Counted from the first letter of the stretch, positions 1 to 10,380 are shown. The stretch: DNA of 64,000 nucleotides from Rhizoclosmatium globosum (GCA_002104985.1 MCGO01000041.1:124001-188000); one strand, 5' to 3'. Numbers and translations: made by a program. Notes: a model not told the origin generated them from the sequence alone.

Positions 1-375
1 AAGCAACCAACTACTCGTCGCTAACCCAATCTAGTCCGTCCAACCAGCCCAGACATACCTCGTCACAACCGACACGGGTCCAAACTCAGCCAGGCTCAGC
101 GTCGCCGCGAGTGCCGCCTCCATCGCCGCGGCATTTGAATCAACGACGCCCTTTTTGAGATAGTCGGCCCAGTCGCGGAACTCGCCCGTTTTGGACTCGT
201 CGAGCACTTTGAACTTGGACGTCAACTCGTCGAATCCGGACACGCGCGCCTTCCAACTCTGTTTCAATTGGTTGCTTTAGTATTCGCTAAGTGCTATTAG
301 TAGGAGTAGTAGGTGCCCTACCTTGTGTACGAGCCGCTCGGACAGGGGTAGGCTCGTAAAGTCTTCTTCTGCCAT
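1..375 (-). CDS. XMAP215/Stu2/Dis1-family microtubule polymerase, 5' end (partial)
   Basis: N-terminus of a TOG-domain microtubule polymerase that would bind tubulin dimers at plus ends and spindle poles; the gene continues beyond the window edge. Exon 1 is 322-375 (18 residues, starting MAEEDFTSLPLSERLVHK), exon 2 is 59-258 (SWKARVSGFDEL...). The pattern 'LPL-ERLVHK / WKARVSAYEEL' is the hallmark start of the first TOG domain in XMAP215, Dis1/Alp14 and Stu2, where it forms the first HEAT-repeat helices. The exon 1 donor is GTAGGG and the acceptor is AACAG. Exon 2 ends at a GTATGT donor (58-53); the next acceptor lies inside the first ~22 bases and its exact position is unsure because one choice brings a stop into frame. 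The 5' end is firm; repeat number and C-terminus cannot be seen. Confidence 0.8.
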
Positions 376-439
376 TCTGCAAAGCTTTTTGGATTGGAAA
401 ACAATGTGTATGAGAGAAATAGAAAGTAAAAAGGGAGCT

Positions 440-1391
440 TTATCGAAAAGAAGAAGGCATCTCGGAACATGTGATTGTATCCAAACCTTTCAGTAGCTGT
501 GAAAGGAGCGTCTGAGCCAACAAGCTCTCCACCGCACAAAACCGTATCACGACTCCCACCAACTCTTCTCCTCCTCCACTGACACCGAGGCACGGGCATA
601 AATCTCTCCGAAATATTCTGGACAAACTCCAACTCAAATCCGTATCAACTTTCTGCTTAGCGCTAATACCAATCGAAATCGATTCAAACTGCGAAACCGC
701 GTTATCAATTATCGTCTTCACTTTCGGACCCATGAGAATAAGGCTTCCAAAGCAGGTGTACCCAAAAGCATCTCTCTCCGCCTCTGCACCTTTCAATAAC
801 CATGCATCCCGTAGAAGTTCTTTGTTACGTGTTTTCGATGCACACACGCATGGAACCAATAGAGCAACTCTGCTTTCGTATGATTTGAATTTGAATGATT
901 CGTTCATATGGATTCTGCCAGATGAGAACCAATCCAGTAGAATCAGAGAGGCCTCCACTGGATTCAAGAGAATAGTTTGCGTGGATTCAAAGACCGAATC
1001 GGCGAAAGGAGTCACTTGCTCTGGAATAATTGAAAGCAGGGACGATGGATGGATGTGTGCTTGTACAATTGATCTTGTTGGCTTGGGATTCGATTCACTT
1101 TGTTTAAAGACCTTTGTTGACCCCTACTGCCGATGTTAGCTAACACACTTTTGTCTAAATAACAAACGAAAGTACCTGAGTGAGCAACGACAGTGATCCG
1201 CCTCCTTCAACAACAACCTGCAACTTGACTTCATCTCCCCCAACTAACCCCCCTCCATGGGACAGCATATACACATCGCGATGTTTGGATCGACTTGACG
1301 GTGACATGAGCCTCAGCGGATACGAGAACGACAGCTCTCTCAGTTGCTCACCACACACATTGATCCTTCCATCTCCACCACTCCTGTTCAT
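440..1391 (-). CDS. ureD: Urease accessory protein UreD/UreH
   Basis: Accessory protein that binds apo-urease and helps deliver nickel with UreF and UreG; cytosolic. Two exons, 1176-1391 and 440-1123, give 299 residues, normal for the family. Exon 1 carries the N-terminal UreD block (YPLRLMSPS, LSHGGGLVGGD) and the splice joins LLTQ to GSTKVFK, the most conserved UreD motif. Later come VTPFADSVF and SLILLDWFSSGR, both family signatures. The intron uses GTACTT and TAG. The start codon lies only 33 bp from the stop of the upstream C2H2 gene on the same strand, so its promoter probably lies within that coding sequence. A urease gene is not in the window. Confidence 0.9.
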
Positions 1392-1424
1392 TTCTTTTTA
1401 TTTATTCCACACATATAAATCGGA

Positions 1425-2081
1425 TTACACTCCAACACGTTCCCTTACAACCTCCCAAAACTTTACACTCTCTTTCCGTGAACTCCCCTCCAACCCACCT
1501 TCCATCTCCCACTCCTCCTCCACCTCAACTTTATACTTGCGCCCTTTCGAACTCTTCTCCCGAAAATGCGATGCGTAATGCTGCATCATATTGTCCCTCC
1601 TCGCAAACCTGCGATTGCATGTAGAGAGCTTGCATAGGTACGGTTTGATGTTCCAGTGCGTACGCATGTGTCGGGAGAGGTGAGAAGAGGAGATGAGGAA
1701 GGTGTGGCATTTTTGGCATTGGAATTTTGCAATTTCGGGGACCTTTACGCGACGGGTTTGGCGCTTGTGGGGTTGAGATGGAGGTAGATGGGAAGGAGGA
1801 GGGGGTTGGGTTTCAGATTCAGATTCGGTGGCATCTGGGTCGTTTATGGGTGGTGGGAGGGGTGCGAGTTCGGAACTGAAGAGGAGGCTTGTGAAGGAAT
1901 CAAATTGCTCGGGGGTCATTTGGACTGGTTCTGGGAATGTCATTTGTGATATCCACGAATTGAAGAAGGTTTGAGGGATAGCAGAGTGGGTGGTAAGGGG
2001 CACTGCTATTTCAAGTGGTTTTTCTGCATTCCGACTTCGCAAACGAAATGCAACTGGCTCCATCCGGAATTCGGGGCTCAT
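1425..2081 (-). CDS. C2H2 zinc-finger protein (two fingers)
   Basis: Probable nuclear DNA-binding protein of 218 residues, single exon. Two adjacent C2H2 fingers sit in the middle to C-terminal half: CQKC...HLSRHMRTH and CKLSTC...NMMQHYASH. The linker between them (WNIKPYL) resembles the TGEKPY linker loosely. The N-terminal half is rich in Pro, Ser and acidic residues (PLPPP, TESESETQPPPP), as in activation regions, and a basic stretch (KRQTRRVKV) before the fingers could be a nuclear localisation signal. I chose ATG 2081 (MSPEFRMEPV); the frame is open to 2207 but the added residues look like transcribed 5' leader. The target genes cannot be told from sequence. No domain beyond the fingers is recognised. 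Confidence 0.75.
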   Translation of the reverse strand: MSPEFRMEPVAFRLRSRNAEKPLEIAVPLTTHSAIPQTFFNSWISQMTFPEPVQMTPEQFDSFTSLLFSSELAPLPPPINDPDATESESETQPPPPSHLPPSQPHKRQTRRVKVPEIAKFQCQKCHTFLISSSHLSRHMRTHWNIKPYLCKLSTCNRRFARRDNMMQHYASHFREKSSKGRKYKVEVEEEWEMEGGLEGSSRKESVKFWEVVRERVGV

Positions 2082-2222
2082 TATTAAATATACTAGAAAT
2101 ATAGTCATCCTTTTATACTTAGATTCAGAGTGTGAGATCAGAGATGTGTAAACACGGAATAACAAAAATGTGTACTTATTTGCAATGGAATAATTATGGA
2201 ATAACAAAGAATTCCAACAAAA

Positions 2223-2844
2223 TCAACAAGAAACATTCACAGTCATCTCGTTTCTCAACCATCCCTTATTGATCACCAGAGCATCATATTGCGTCGCAAC
2301 TACAACGTTCGCTGTAATCTGAGCTCCGGAGCCACTCCCACCAAGTGCGCCAGCGACACACTTTGTTCCAGCACCCATAAGGAACTGCATTCCACTGTCC
2401 TTACTAAAATCATACACGATTGAAAACGGGTACGTGAACGAATATGTCGACCTTGCTGCAATAGTAAACGCAGTAGCGTTACTGCCCATCGCGAACGGCG
2501 TTCTTCCGCTGTCATATTCCTGATTCGTTGCCTAGAAAGTATGTTTGTGTCAACTACCAAACTCAAACACCATAACTCACATTAAAATTCAGTTGTTCAA
2601 CTGTAACAGGGTAATAACAGTTATTCGTAATGGAAAGCCCCATAATTAGACGGGCGGATAAACTTGTCAGGGAACTGATTTGAACGACACCGTTTGTATT
2701 CGTTCTGTCGAATGAGAGACCAGATACTACAACTGAAGGCTCCCGTGGAACGAGGAAGAATACCATGAGAATAACTGTCAGAAGGAGGACGAGGACAATT
2801 GCGATACATCGCGCGAATGGAGGGACTTTGGTAATTGGCTTCAT
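2223..2844 (-). CDS. LEA14-like single-pass membrane protein, copy A
   Basis: Membrane protein of 190 residues from two exons (2581-2844 and 2223-2531). Residues about 12-33 form one hydrophobic segment (IAIVLVLLLTVILMVFFLV) preceded by basic residues, so the rest faces the lumen or outside. The following beta-rich domain with asparagine-rich strands (LSITNNCYYPVTVEQLNFN, then ATNQEYDSGRTPFAMG) fits the LEA_2/WHy-like fold found in fungal vacuolar membrane proteins. It has two Cys in the C-terminal part. It is a tandem paralogue of the next gene: the intron is at the same codon after SxNFN and exon 2 has the same length (309 nt). Function is not known; a role in lipid or membrane-linked protein binding is inference from the fold. 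Confidence 0.7.
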
Positions 2845-3032
2845 CTTTCTAGGGGATAATTCTTCGCAGAGGAGACTGAACGAAAGGCAACTGTGTTTCG
2901 GTTGAGTTTATGTGAAAGGGGATTGGAGGCCCGCCAAATTGGGAACGAAACAAGGGTGTCCCAGAAGGGAAAGAAAGAGGTTCTCTTCCATTTATTCAAC
3001 TAAAAACAAAGAAAAATATACACAGTTCTTTC

Positions 3033-3693
3033 TTACAATGAAGGGCACATGATGTTGTACTGAAGTTGTACGTCCTCTGCAAACTTGATTGAACCCAACA
3101 CATTCACTTCAGCAACAAGCTTCAAGTCCGCCACAAAAGAGTCGTTTCCGCCAACCAAATCCTTAAGACATGATCCCGCAACGTCGCCTGCAAACTGGAG
3201 TTTTGGATCCAATTTGGCATCGTAAGTCACTGCGAAGGGGAGCTTGATGTCCGCATCGCCACGGGCAGGAAGTGTGAATCCAGTGATATTCTTTCCAGAT
3301 GCAAATGGAACTGTTCCATTGCCGTAGAGAGCATTCGTAGCCTGTGCAGAGTGTTAGAAGGCTAGAATTGAGACACACACTTTACTCCATTCCGTCACTT
3401 ACGTTGAAAGACAGACTTTGAATGTCAATGGAGATGTAGTTTGGATTCGATACTCTGTATTTGACAATGAGCTTTGCCGTCCCACTTGTCCATGAATTGA
3501 CTTGAATTGGAGATGATTGGGCAAGGGCAACAGAAAGGAACTTTGTCGTTGGAGTTCGTGGAAAGAGGAAGAAGACAGTGAGTCCGATTGCGATGATCAG
3601 AGCAATACTTGAAACGATCCAAATGTGGAATCGGCGGCCTGCACAGCAGAAGTGGTGACGAAAGGACTTTTGGACTTCTCCTTTCCCAGACAT
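3033..3693 (-). CDS. LEA14-like single-pass membrane protein, copy B
   Basis: Paralogue of the preceding gene, 199 residues, exons 3403-3693 and 3033-3341. A cytosolic N-terminus with a Cys pair (HHFCCAGRR) is followed by one membrane span (IWIVSSIALIIAIGLTVFFL) and a luminal LEA_2-like beta domain (VSNPNYISIDIQSLSFN, ATNALYGNGTVPFASGKN). The splice falls at the same place as in copy A and exon 2 is also 309 nt, so the pair arose by tandem duplication. Overall identity between the copies is low, so the duplication is not recent. Both point the same way, 189 bp apart. Function is unknown. Confidence 0.7.
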
Positions 3694-3928
3694 TTCTCTG
3701 AATTTATCGATGAATTTATCTGTGATACTTTCGAAAGAGAAGCATCCTTAATTTAGTATTTACTCAGTTATTGAGTAGTTAATCTGTTTGTTTCAGAGCG
3801 CATGAATTACAAATTTCAACTGACAAAGGATCATCACGACAATCATGCCTGAACGATGATGGAAGTTGACTCCTGGTTTCAGAAGCCTCAAAAACCCCCA
3901 ATTCGCTTTCAAAGATAACTCGAAATCC

Positions 3929-5856
3929 ATGATGTTCTTCATACCCTTGGTCCTATTCGCTGCTTCTCTCGCCGCAGCTGCCCCTGCAACTTCTTCGCCA
4001 GTCGACCAAACAACTCACACATTTAGCAACTCATCCTCTCCTGTTTATTTTAATTATGGAGGTGGTAGGGTCTTGGCTAACCCGGAAATTACTCCCATTT
4101 GGTACAACGTTACGAAAGAGCTTCAAGATGACCTTATAAAATACTACAAAGCCATTGTCACGTCGGCATGGATGGACATTTGTAAGTATCTTTATCTTCA
4201 CCTATTTCATCAGAAACTAAATTGGTGCAGTCACGGAATACAACACGCCAACACAAACAATCGGCAAAGGATCGGTTCTTCCAGCCATCAACTACGAAGG
4301 CAAGATACAACGCGCACTCGACGACTTTATCGATATTAGAGAAATTATTCGCCAAATGGTGCGTGAGGGAACAATCAACCCCAACCAAAACAGTTATTAT
4401 GCGTTCCACGTGTCGCCGTACACGAACGTCACACAATACGACCTCACAATCTGTTACAGTGGTCTCGGTGCTTACCACGGTTGTGCTTATTCCGCAGACA
4501 TCAGCACCCTTGACTGTGTTCCATATGGGGTTATTGCCTCATGCTATTTTGATGACAATCCAAACACGGCAGACTCAGTCGCCCATGGAGCAAGTCACGA
4601 ATTTGCGGAATCAGTCACGGATGCTGACCCCGGAACGGGCTGGGTAGCCACCATTGATGGCGCCGGTGGAATTGAGCTCGCCGATTATTGCGGAGGTCCA
4701 AACATTCCTCAAGACAACGCTTATGGCTTTGTAACAGACCCATCTAATCAAAAGTGGGCTGTATCTGGACTTTGGAGCGGTGCTGATCAGCGCTGCGTTG
4801 TTGGAAAGCCCAAAAACCCAATCACACGAAAACCTACCACTCCAAAGAAAGATACAGTGAACGCCAAGATAAATTATGGGTCTCCACTTCAGTCCATTGA
4901 AATCACCCCAATCTTCTATGGACCCAATGTCACCTATTCCTCCGAAATGGCGGATACTACAATTTTATCGCCTCATCAAGTTACTTGGACCTCTTGGCAG
5001 AATATTCTTCTACGCCAATGGGGCGGGGAAAGTCCTTACCACCTCGATTTGAGTCCACGGCTATGACAACTTCCCTTGACGCTGAAGACGATATTCAAGC
5101 TTACTTGACGTTGAGTTCTCCTTGCATTTCCATAATGTTCTTAAAATTGTGAACAGAAACCTCATTTCTCAGGGAACCTTGAAACCAAACACAAACAGCT
5201 TCTATGCGATCCATGTTTCTCCACAGATTAAAGTTACTCGATACGGAGACAATGCTTGTAACTTTGGATGTGCTCAGTCTCTTAGCTTTAACGTCAGCGT
5301 TCCATTGTATACGGTATGCTTCTCAGGCGTTGTACTTTCCTCTTTCGCACCTTAACACTACGTTAGGGCAATTTGCGATATGCCGTGTTCCCAAACAACC
5401 CGAAATGCGTAAAATTAAAGTACTGTAGTGATTCTGGCACCGATCCACTTGCAAACTTGCAATCTCTTTCGTCTGTACACATTGTGGATGCAGTAACAGG
5501 CTTCGTGAGGGGAACTCCCAGCGGCTGGCAAATCGACGCCGATACAGGACTCAGTTGGAAATGTTACGAGAACTATCAGTACCATCAGGCCCCACTTTTT
5601 GATGCAAAAAATGTGAATCGTGTTGTTAACAAAATCTGGAGTAACAAGTACCAGGATGTAAGCTTTCTAGTTTCGTGTATTTCGTTAATTCAATTCTAAT
5701 ATTTTTAAGTGTATTGGACCCGCATTTAATCAGAAGAAAGGTGCTTCTGCAATTTCCAATCCGACCCAGCGCTCGTCATCATCATCATCTCCAAGTGTTA
5801 GCATTAGTGTTTCATCTTTCTCCCTCTTCATTACAGTTTTAGGTGTTTGGTTCTGA
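3929..5856 (+). CDS. Secreted EXORDIUM/PHI-1-like protein with duplicated domain (one apparent frameshift)
   Basis: Signal peptide from ATG 3929 (MMFFIPLVLFAASLAAAAPA). First domain: NYGGGRVLANPEITPIWY, NQNSYYAFHVSP and SHEFAESVTDADPGTGW, a pattern seen in EXORDIUM/PHI-1-like proteins, where HE-AE resembles a metalloprotease-type helix. Exon 1 is 3929-4181, exon 2 starts 4231. A second copy follows (INYGSPLQSIEITPIFY, NTNSFYAIHVSP) but the HE-AE helix is replaced by HIVDAVTGFVRGTPSGW. Later introns: about 5106-5156, 5313-5366 and 5659-5709. The end is a Ser-rich stretch plus a hydrophobic tail (FITVLGVWF), fitting a GPI anchor. Near 4953 the frame must shift by one base (SSEMAD then YYNFIASSSYLDL) to keep the second copy. 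Extracellular or wall role is inference. Confidence 0.6.
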
Positions 5857-5974
5857 CATTAATAAAATCCAACGGGAGCCAAACTATGAATGACATCACG
5901 TTTTTCAGATTTAAAGCACGATTCACGATTTACCAGTCGAATTATTTTATATAAAATACTTTGGTAATCAATCA

Positions 5975-6677
5975 TTAAATGTATCGTACAGCGTCCATGT
6001 TTGCATCGCCAGAGAGAGGTTGGTATCTCGATTTTTTCATTCTCCTTCGTAAAAAGAGGCCGCAAATCAGGAATAGCGAGCAACAGGTGACAATGATTGA
6101 TACTGGAATGATTGATTGAAGGTCCATACCGGCGGTAGTTGCTGTATGCTTGATGATTTTGATACCGCCGTTCCCATCCGACAAAGTGTCATTTCCAGCA
6201 CTTGTTTTCGGTCTTGTCGCAAGTGGACTAGCTGAAGCGATAGCCCTAGGCTTTCCTCCAAGCAACACCGCCTCCCGTTCAATCACACCAATCTCATCAG
6301 AAAGCACCTCTTCTACAAACTTTCCGTCCTTGAACAAATTGATCGTTGGATATCCCTCGGCCGACCCCAGTTTCGGCTGTGAGCAGAACTCTTCAATGTC
6401 TCCACATTGAATCTTTTTGATTCCAAAGTTTGGCAGTGCATTCCAGCCTTGGGAATAGTAAGTTGTTTGAATATCGAGCCAGATTGGATTGAATTCGGCT
6501 GTGTAGGGGCAGTAGTACGCCCCGAAGAAGATGAAGTGTGTTCCATTTGCAATGTACGCCTCAACTTGGGTTTGGTTCAGTTTCCTGCGGTAGCGTAAGA
6601 TCAACAGAATCGCTTTCAAGAACTTACTCGATCCTGGCATCTGCCGCAAGCGATTTGGCAAAGAGCACTTCGTCCAT
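5975..6677 (-). CDS. Membrane-anchored PDI/thioredoxin-like protein, CPYT active site (copy 1)
   Basis: 219 residues from exons 6628-6677 and 5975-6584. The N-terminal half is a thioredoxin fold: THFIFFGAYYCPYTAEFNPIW at the active site, then KKIQCGDIEEFC and GYPTINLFKDGKFVEE, the usual cis-Pro region of PDI domains. The active site is CPYT instead of CxxC, so only the first redox Cys remains. After a Ser/Thr-rich linker there is one membrane span (IIPVSIIVTCCSLFLICGLFL) and a short basic tail (RRRMKKSRY), a type I arrangement, though no clear N-terminal signal peptide is seen. The gene is followed upstream by a paralogue in the same orientation. Likely ER or endomembrane; mixed-disulfide chaperone activity is inference. 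Confidence 0.7.
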
Positions 6678-6757
6678 GATTAAAGCAGAGTTGAAACGAG
6701 ATGAAACAAACGAACAAAGTTAAATAAAGTATAGAAGGACAACTACGAACGAATTAT

Positions 6758-7823
6758 TTATTCAAATCGATCCAATTCCCTCTCCTGTACAGCAGAATAC
6801 TTCCCCTTCCTCAACACCGCCTTCCTCAACACAAACCCTGCAACCAACAAAACCCCAATCACAAGTACAACCATCTCAACAGGAAACACCGTCTCCAAAA
6901 TTCCAACCTTCCCACCAATCACTTCCTCCTCCAACTTGTTGTGACTAATCTGATCAAACTGATGCGCTGCCACTTTCTCCACTTTACTCGGTTTTTCCTT
7001 CACAAGGCCCTTCTTGATAGCACCCCACTCTTGTTCCTCCCGTCCGGCTTTCACGATCTCGACCTGCTTTTGGACCCAATCCCATACGTTGTCTCTGTCC
7101 ATGAATTCTTGTATGTAGTGACCTTTGTGGTATAGGACTACGGTAGGGAAACCTTCGTCACGCATGTAGTTGAAACATACGGGTTGGTTGTCGGCGCATT
7201 GAACTTTTGCGATGGATATGTTGGGGACTTCGGTAAGCTTGTAAAAGTCGTATGAGAGTTGCTGTTGGTGTGAGAGTTGGGTGAGCTGGTTGTAGGACAA
7301 TAGGGTTGAGTGGGAACTGTACCATATTGAGCCAGATTGCTGTGAATTGCTGTGAATTTGTGGGATGTGCGTGAGCATTAGTGACATTGGAAAATGATAT
7401 GCCGGAGGTTTCACGTGCGTGTTTAGGACAGCCGCAGGCTCAACAAGAGCTTAATACATCACTATAAGTAATTATTCGACTGGAGTTCATCGAACCAATC
7501 TTGATCAAATAGGATGTCTCCATTGCCATGCCAATGTCGCAATCATCACAGAGTTAGATCATTACCTGAGTATAAGGACAAAAGACAGCCCCGTAGAACA
7601 AAATATGTGTCCCTTGTTGAATTGTATCATACACCTTATCGAGCGGCAGTTGTCTGGTTCGTTATCCATCAGATCACTCAATCAAACAGGCCCAATCTCA
7701 CCGAACGTCCAGATCCAGCTTGTCTGCATACGCCCTGAGTTCTTCTTTGCTGAAACCGCCATGTTTCGAGGCATCCCATTCCTCTTCTTCAGCGTTATGA
7801 TTGTGAGCAGGCTGTTCAGTCAT
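6758..7823 (-). CDS. Membrane-anchored PDI/thioredoxin-like protein, CPYT active site (copy 2)
   Basis: Paralogue of the neighbouring gene, 254 residues from four exons: 7702-7823, 7566-7653, 7323-7349 and 6758-7285. The third exon is a 27-nt micro-exon coding QFTAIWLNM, which restores the alignment to FNPIWLD of copy 1; the next intron is only 37 nt. The thioredoxin part has THILFYGAVFCPYTQ, then AKVQCADNQPVC and GFPTVVLYHKGHYIQEF. As in copy 1, the second redox Cys is Thr. The C-terminal membrane span is MVVLVIGVLLVAGFVL followed by basic residues. An acidic N-terminus (AEEEEWD) is unlike copy 1. No classical signal peptide is visible. Exon lengths sum to a whole number of codons, which supports the model. 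Confidence 0.7.
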
Positions 7824-8401
7824 TTTGATGAATAATTCCAAAAATGGACTCAAAAGACAACGTACTTTTGATTAACTTGTTTTATCGAATAGTTGAAAGT
7901 ATATTTTATAGGATATAATCCGTCTCCATCCTCTCCGCTTATCGCAATGGTGACATCACCACTAAAACACACCTACACCAGCAACCCAACCTCACCCACT
8001 CACCCACCTCACCCAACCACTTCAATTCGAACACCAACTTCACGACGATTATCTTGAAAAATCCTCCTTCGAAGTTTCAGGCCGTTGCATGTTCCTCTCC
8101 TCCACCTTCTGATATACAAGTCAATCCTCAACAAGGGTTTCACTTTCAGTAGATACAAGCTACTCATTGCAATAAAGAATCATTTGATGAAAAGACTTGA
8201 ATAGGTCCACAAACTATTAAATTGGAGACGAAGTATCTACAGCGTATGCAGCTTCACAAAGCGTAAGTGTGAGAGAGGTTTCTTGCAAAGAAGTGGAGCC
8301 AGCTCTCTGTGGAAGGAATGTTATAAGTGACTGCAGCACTAGTAAAGCCGTCAAATTGGCTTTGAATTGAATTTTTGAAACAAAAGGAAAAGTAGAAGGG
8401 G
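7824..8401. other. Intergenic region between divergent genes
   Basis: 578 bases between the PDI-like gene (leftward) and the GH26-like gene (rightward), so both promoters should lie here. It holds an AT-rich part (7850-7915), then a run of CACCCA-type units at about 7970-8025 (several copies of CACCCAC/CTCACCC), which could be a regulatory repeat or simple low-complexity DNA. No gene was recognised. Confidence 0.4.
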
Positions 8402-10143
8402 ATGCTCCGTCACAACATCCTCCACTGTCTCTTTTGGACCAAGGCGCTCGTGGCAATGCTTCTTGGGCTCTTTTGTCTTTTGTGGTTTAGTTGGCGCATC
8501 TACGATCTTCATTCAAGAGCCGTCCCAGCCTTTTTTGATGGCCTCCAGTCAGTTGACGTTACGGCCCCAGATTGCAACTACGATCCAAAGTCAAATTGGG
8601 CACGACTTGAGCCGCAGACTGAGGGAATTCAGATGTTTGGGTTCCACTTGGACTGGTCTGTTGAGACGCCAGGCAAGATTGTGACAAAGGTGCGTGTCAG
8701 TGTTCAGTCAGTGTCTTCCCTCCTTCGTCTCCCTTATTTGTCTCCCTGCACTTCTCCAGCCCCTTCCCCGCCACCAATTAATGCTGCACTATTTGACACT
8801 GTGATCGCCCCTTTAGCTTAATGGATTTAGGCCAAATGTCTTCAATTCGTTCATGGAGTTCAGTGCCAACAAGTCTAAGCCAGCCTTTGAATTCTCACTA
8901 CTCAACTGGTATGCCTCCGAGGCCGGTAGAGTAAAAGCTATGCTTGAAATTTCAATCATGATGGACCCGGCTGACAAGCTTGAGGACTTTAAAGACGACC
9001 GTTTGACTGAGCTCGCAAAAGCCTTGGCCGATTGCAATGCTGCCTATGGTGTTCCCATCTTTTTGCGTTACGGACATGAAATGAATGGTGAGTTTCGTTT
9101 CATTGCAGGGACTCGGTGCGTCAGACGAACAATAGTGGAAAGTGTCAGCCATAATCAATCAAAATGAAACCCTCTTCAAGACATGAGCAATAGACTCTCG
9201 CCTCCCAAAACTATTTCTTCTTCCCACACAAACCAACAAATTATTAGGTCCTTTCTCCTCATATGGATTCGACCCTGTAAATTATGTTCCCAACTTTAGA
9301 CGCATGTCCACAATTCTGAAACAGTACACCAACATGACTGCAATTGTATGGGCTCCAAACATTGGGAAGGGGTATCCCTTTGGTACTTCTGGTGGTGTCT
9401 CCCTTCCAAGACCAGGAAACCCAAACTTTGATCTGATGGACACCAACAAAGATGGTATAATTGATGAGAACGACGATCCATACGGTGAGTTTTTCGTTCT
9501 TCGCTATCTATTCCTTTGTCTATATACCCATGTTTCATCATCTAAATTCGTCAAATTAGGACCGTGGTGGCCAGGTGCCGAATACGTTGACTGGGTCGGT
9601 CTATCGCTGTACTACTACCCACCCGATGAAATACAATTGCGAAACCACGCCGTTCCAGAAACATATTTTGAATCATACCTCACCGGTGTCGGATACAACC
9701 AAGGTGCCAACTGGGAGCATTACTATAACTTTTACCGTCGCTTTGCTCTTGAACAGAATAAGCCAATGATGCTCCCAGAAACAGGCTCCCCATACTTATA
9801 CAACATCTCTGCAGACGGCACCCCTGGTGTATCTGCGTCTAACCCAGGCGACGCTGCAGCCGTACAACCAGTTGATCTTCGTCTCCAATGGTTTAATCAA
9901 ATTATGAACCCGACCACGTTGGCCAAGTATCCAAAGTTGAAGTTGATGGTCAACTTCGAGGAGGAGAAGGTAATGGGATTACCGTCGTTTTTCAGAGATT
10001 GGAAGTTGACGTTTGATCCCATTATTGCCACTGCGATTTTAAAACTGTTTAAGGGCTGGAGCACGCATATGAAGGAGGGAAATCAGTTTGATTACCATTG
10101 TAACGGTGCTGTTGTGTTGAATGGACAAGCTGGATCTCTTTAA
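8402..10143 (+). CDS. GH26-like endo-glycosidase (mannanase-type), membrane-anchored
   Basis: 459 residues from exons 8402-8689, 8817-9087, 9248-9484 and 9560-10143. An N-terminal hydrophobic span (ALVAMLLGLFCLLWFSW) suggests a type II anchor or uncleaved signal. The rest is a (beta/alpha)8 glycosidase: MFGFHLDWS near the start, RYGHEMNG (Glu about 183, predicted acid/base), WVGLSLYYYP, and MMLPETGSP (Glu about 339, predicted nucleophile), the order seen in GH26 endo-mannanases. Between them an EF-hand-like loop DTNKDGIIDENDD may bind calcium. The likely substrate is beta-mannan or a related plant or fungal wall glucan; exact specificity cannot be told. Intron phases are consistent across all junctions. 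Confidence 0.75.
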
Positions 10144-10319
10144 GTCATACTTTTTCCCTTCTCCTTTACTCCCTCAGCTTTGTTTGTTTCGTTTCTTTTC
10201 TTCTTGTTCCTCTTATTTCTATCATTTAGTTAGAAGCCGATTTTCAACGTGCAAGTATTAAACTGTGAGCATGGATTAAAAGCGAACAACCTCATTTCAT
10301 GAAATAATTGATACTGTTT

Positions 10320-10380
10320 GGGCAAATTTGAATATAAAGAAGGAGAGGAGAAGAAAAGAGGAGAAGAAAAGATCCAATTT
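10320..10380 (+). repeat. Purine-rich (GGAGAAGAAAAG) tract in 5' leader
   Basis: About 55 bases of almost pure A and G (AAGGAGAGGAGAAGAAAAGAGG...) just upstream of ATG 10394 of the gelsolin-repeat gene. It may be part of the leader or core promoter. It explains the false upstream reading frame here. Confidence 0.5.

Noticed and set aside
7970..8025. CACCCA-rich run as a CRISPR-like or telomeric repeat
   Set aside because: Units are irregular, without spacers, and too few; simple low-complexity DNA in a promoter region is enough to explain it.
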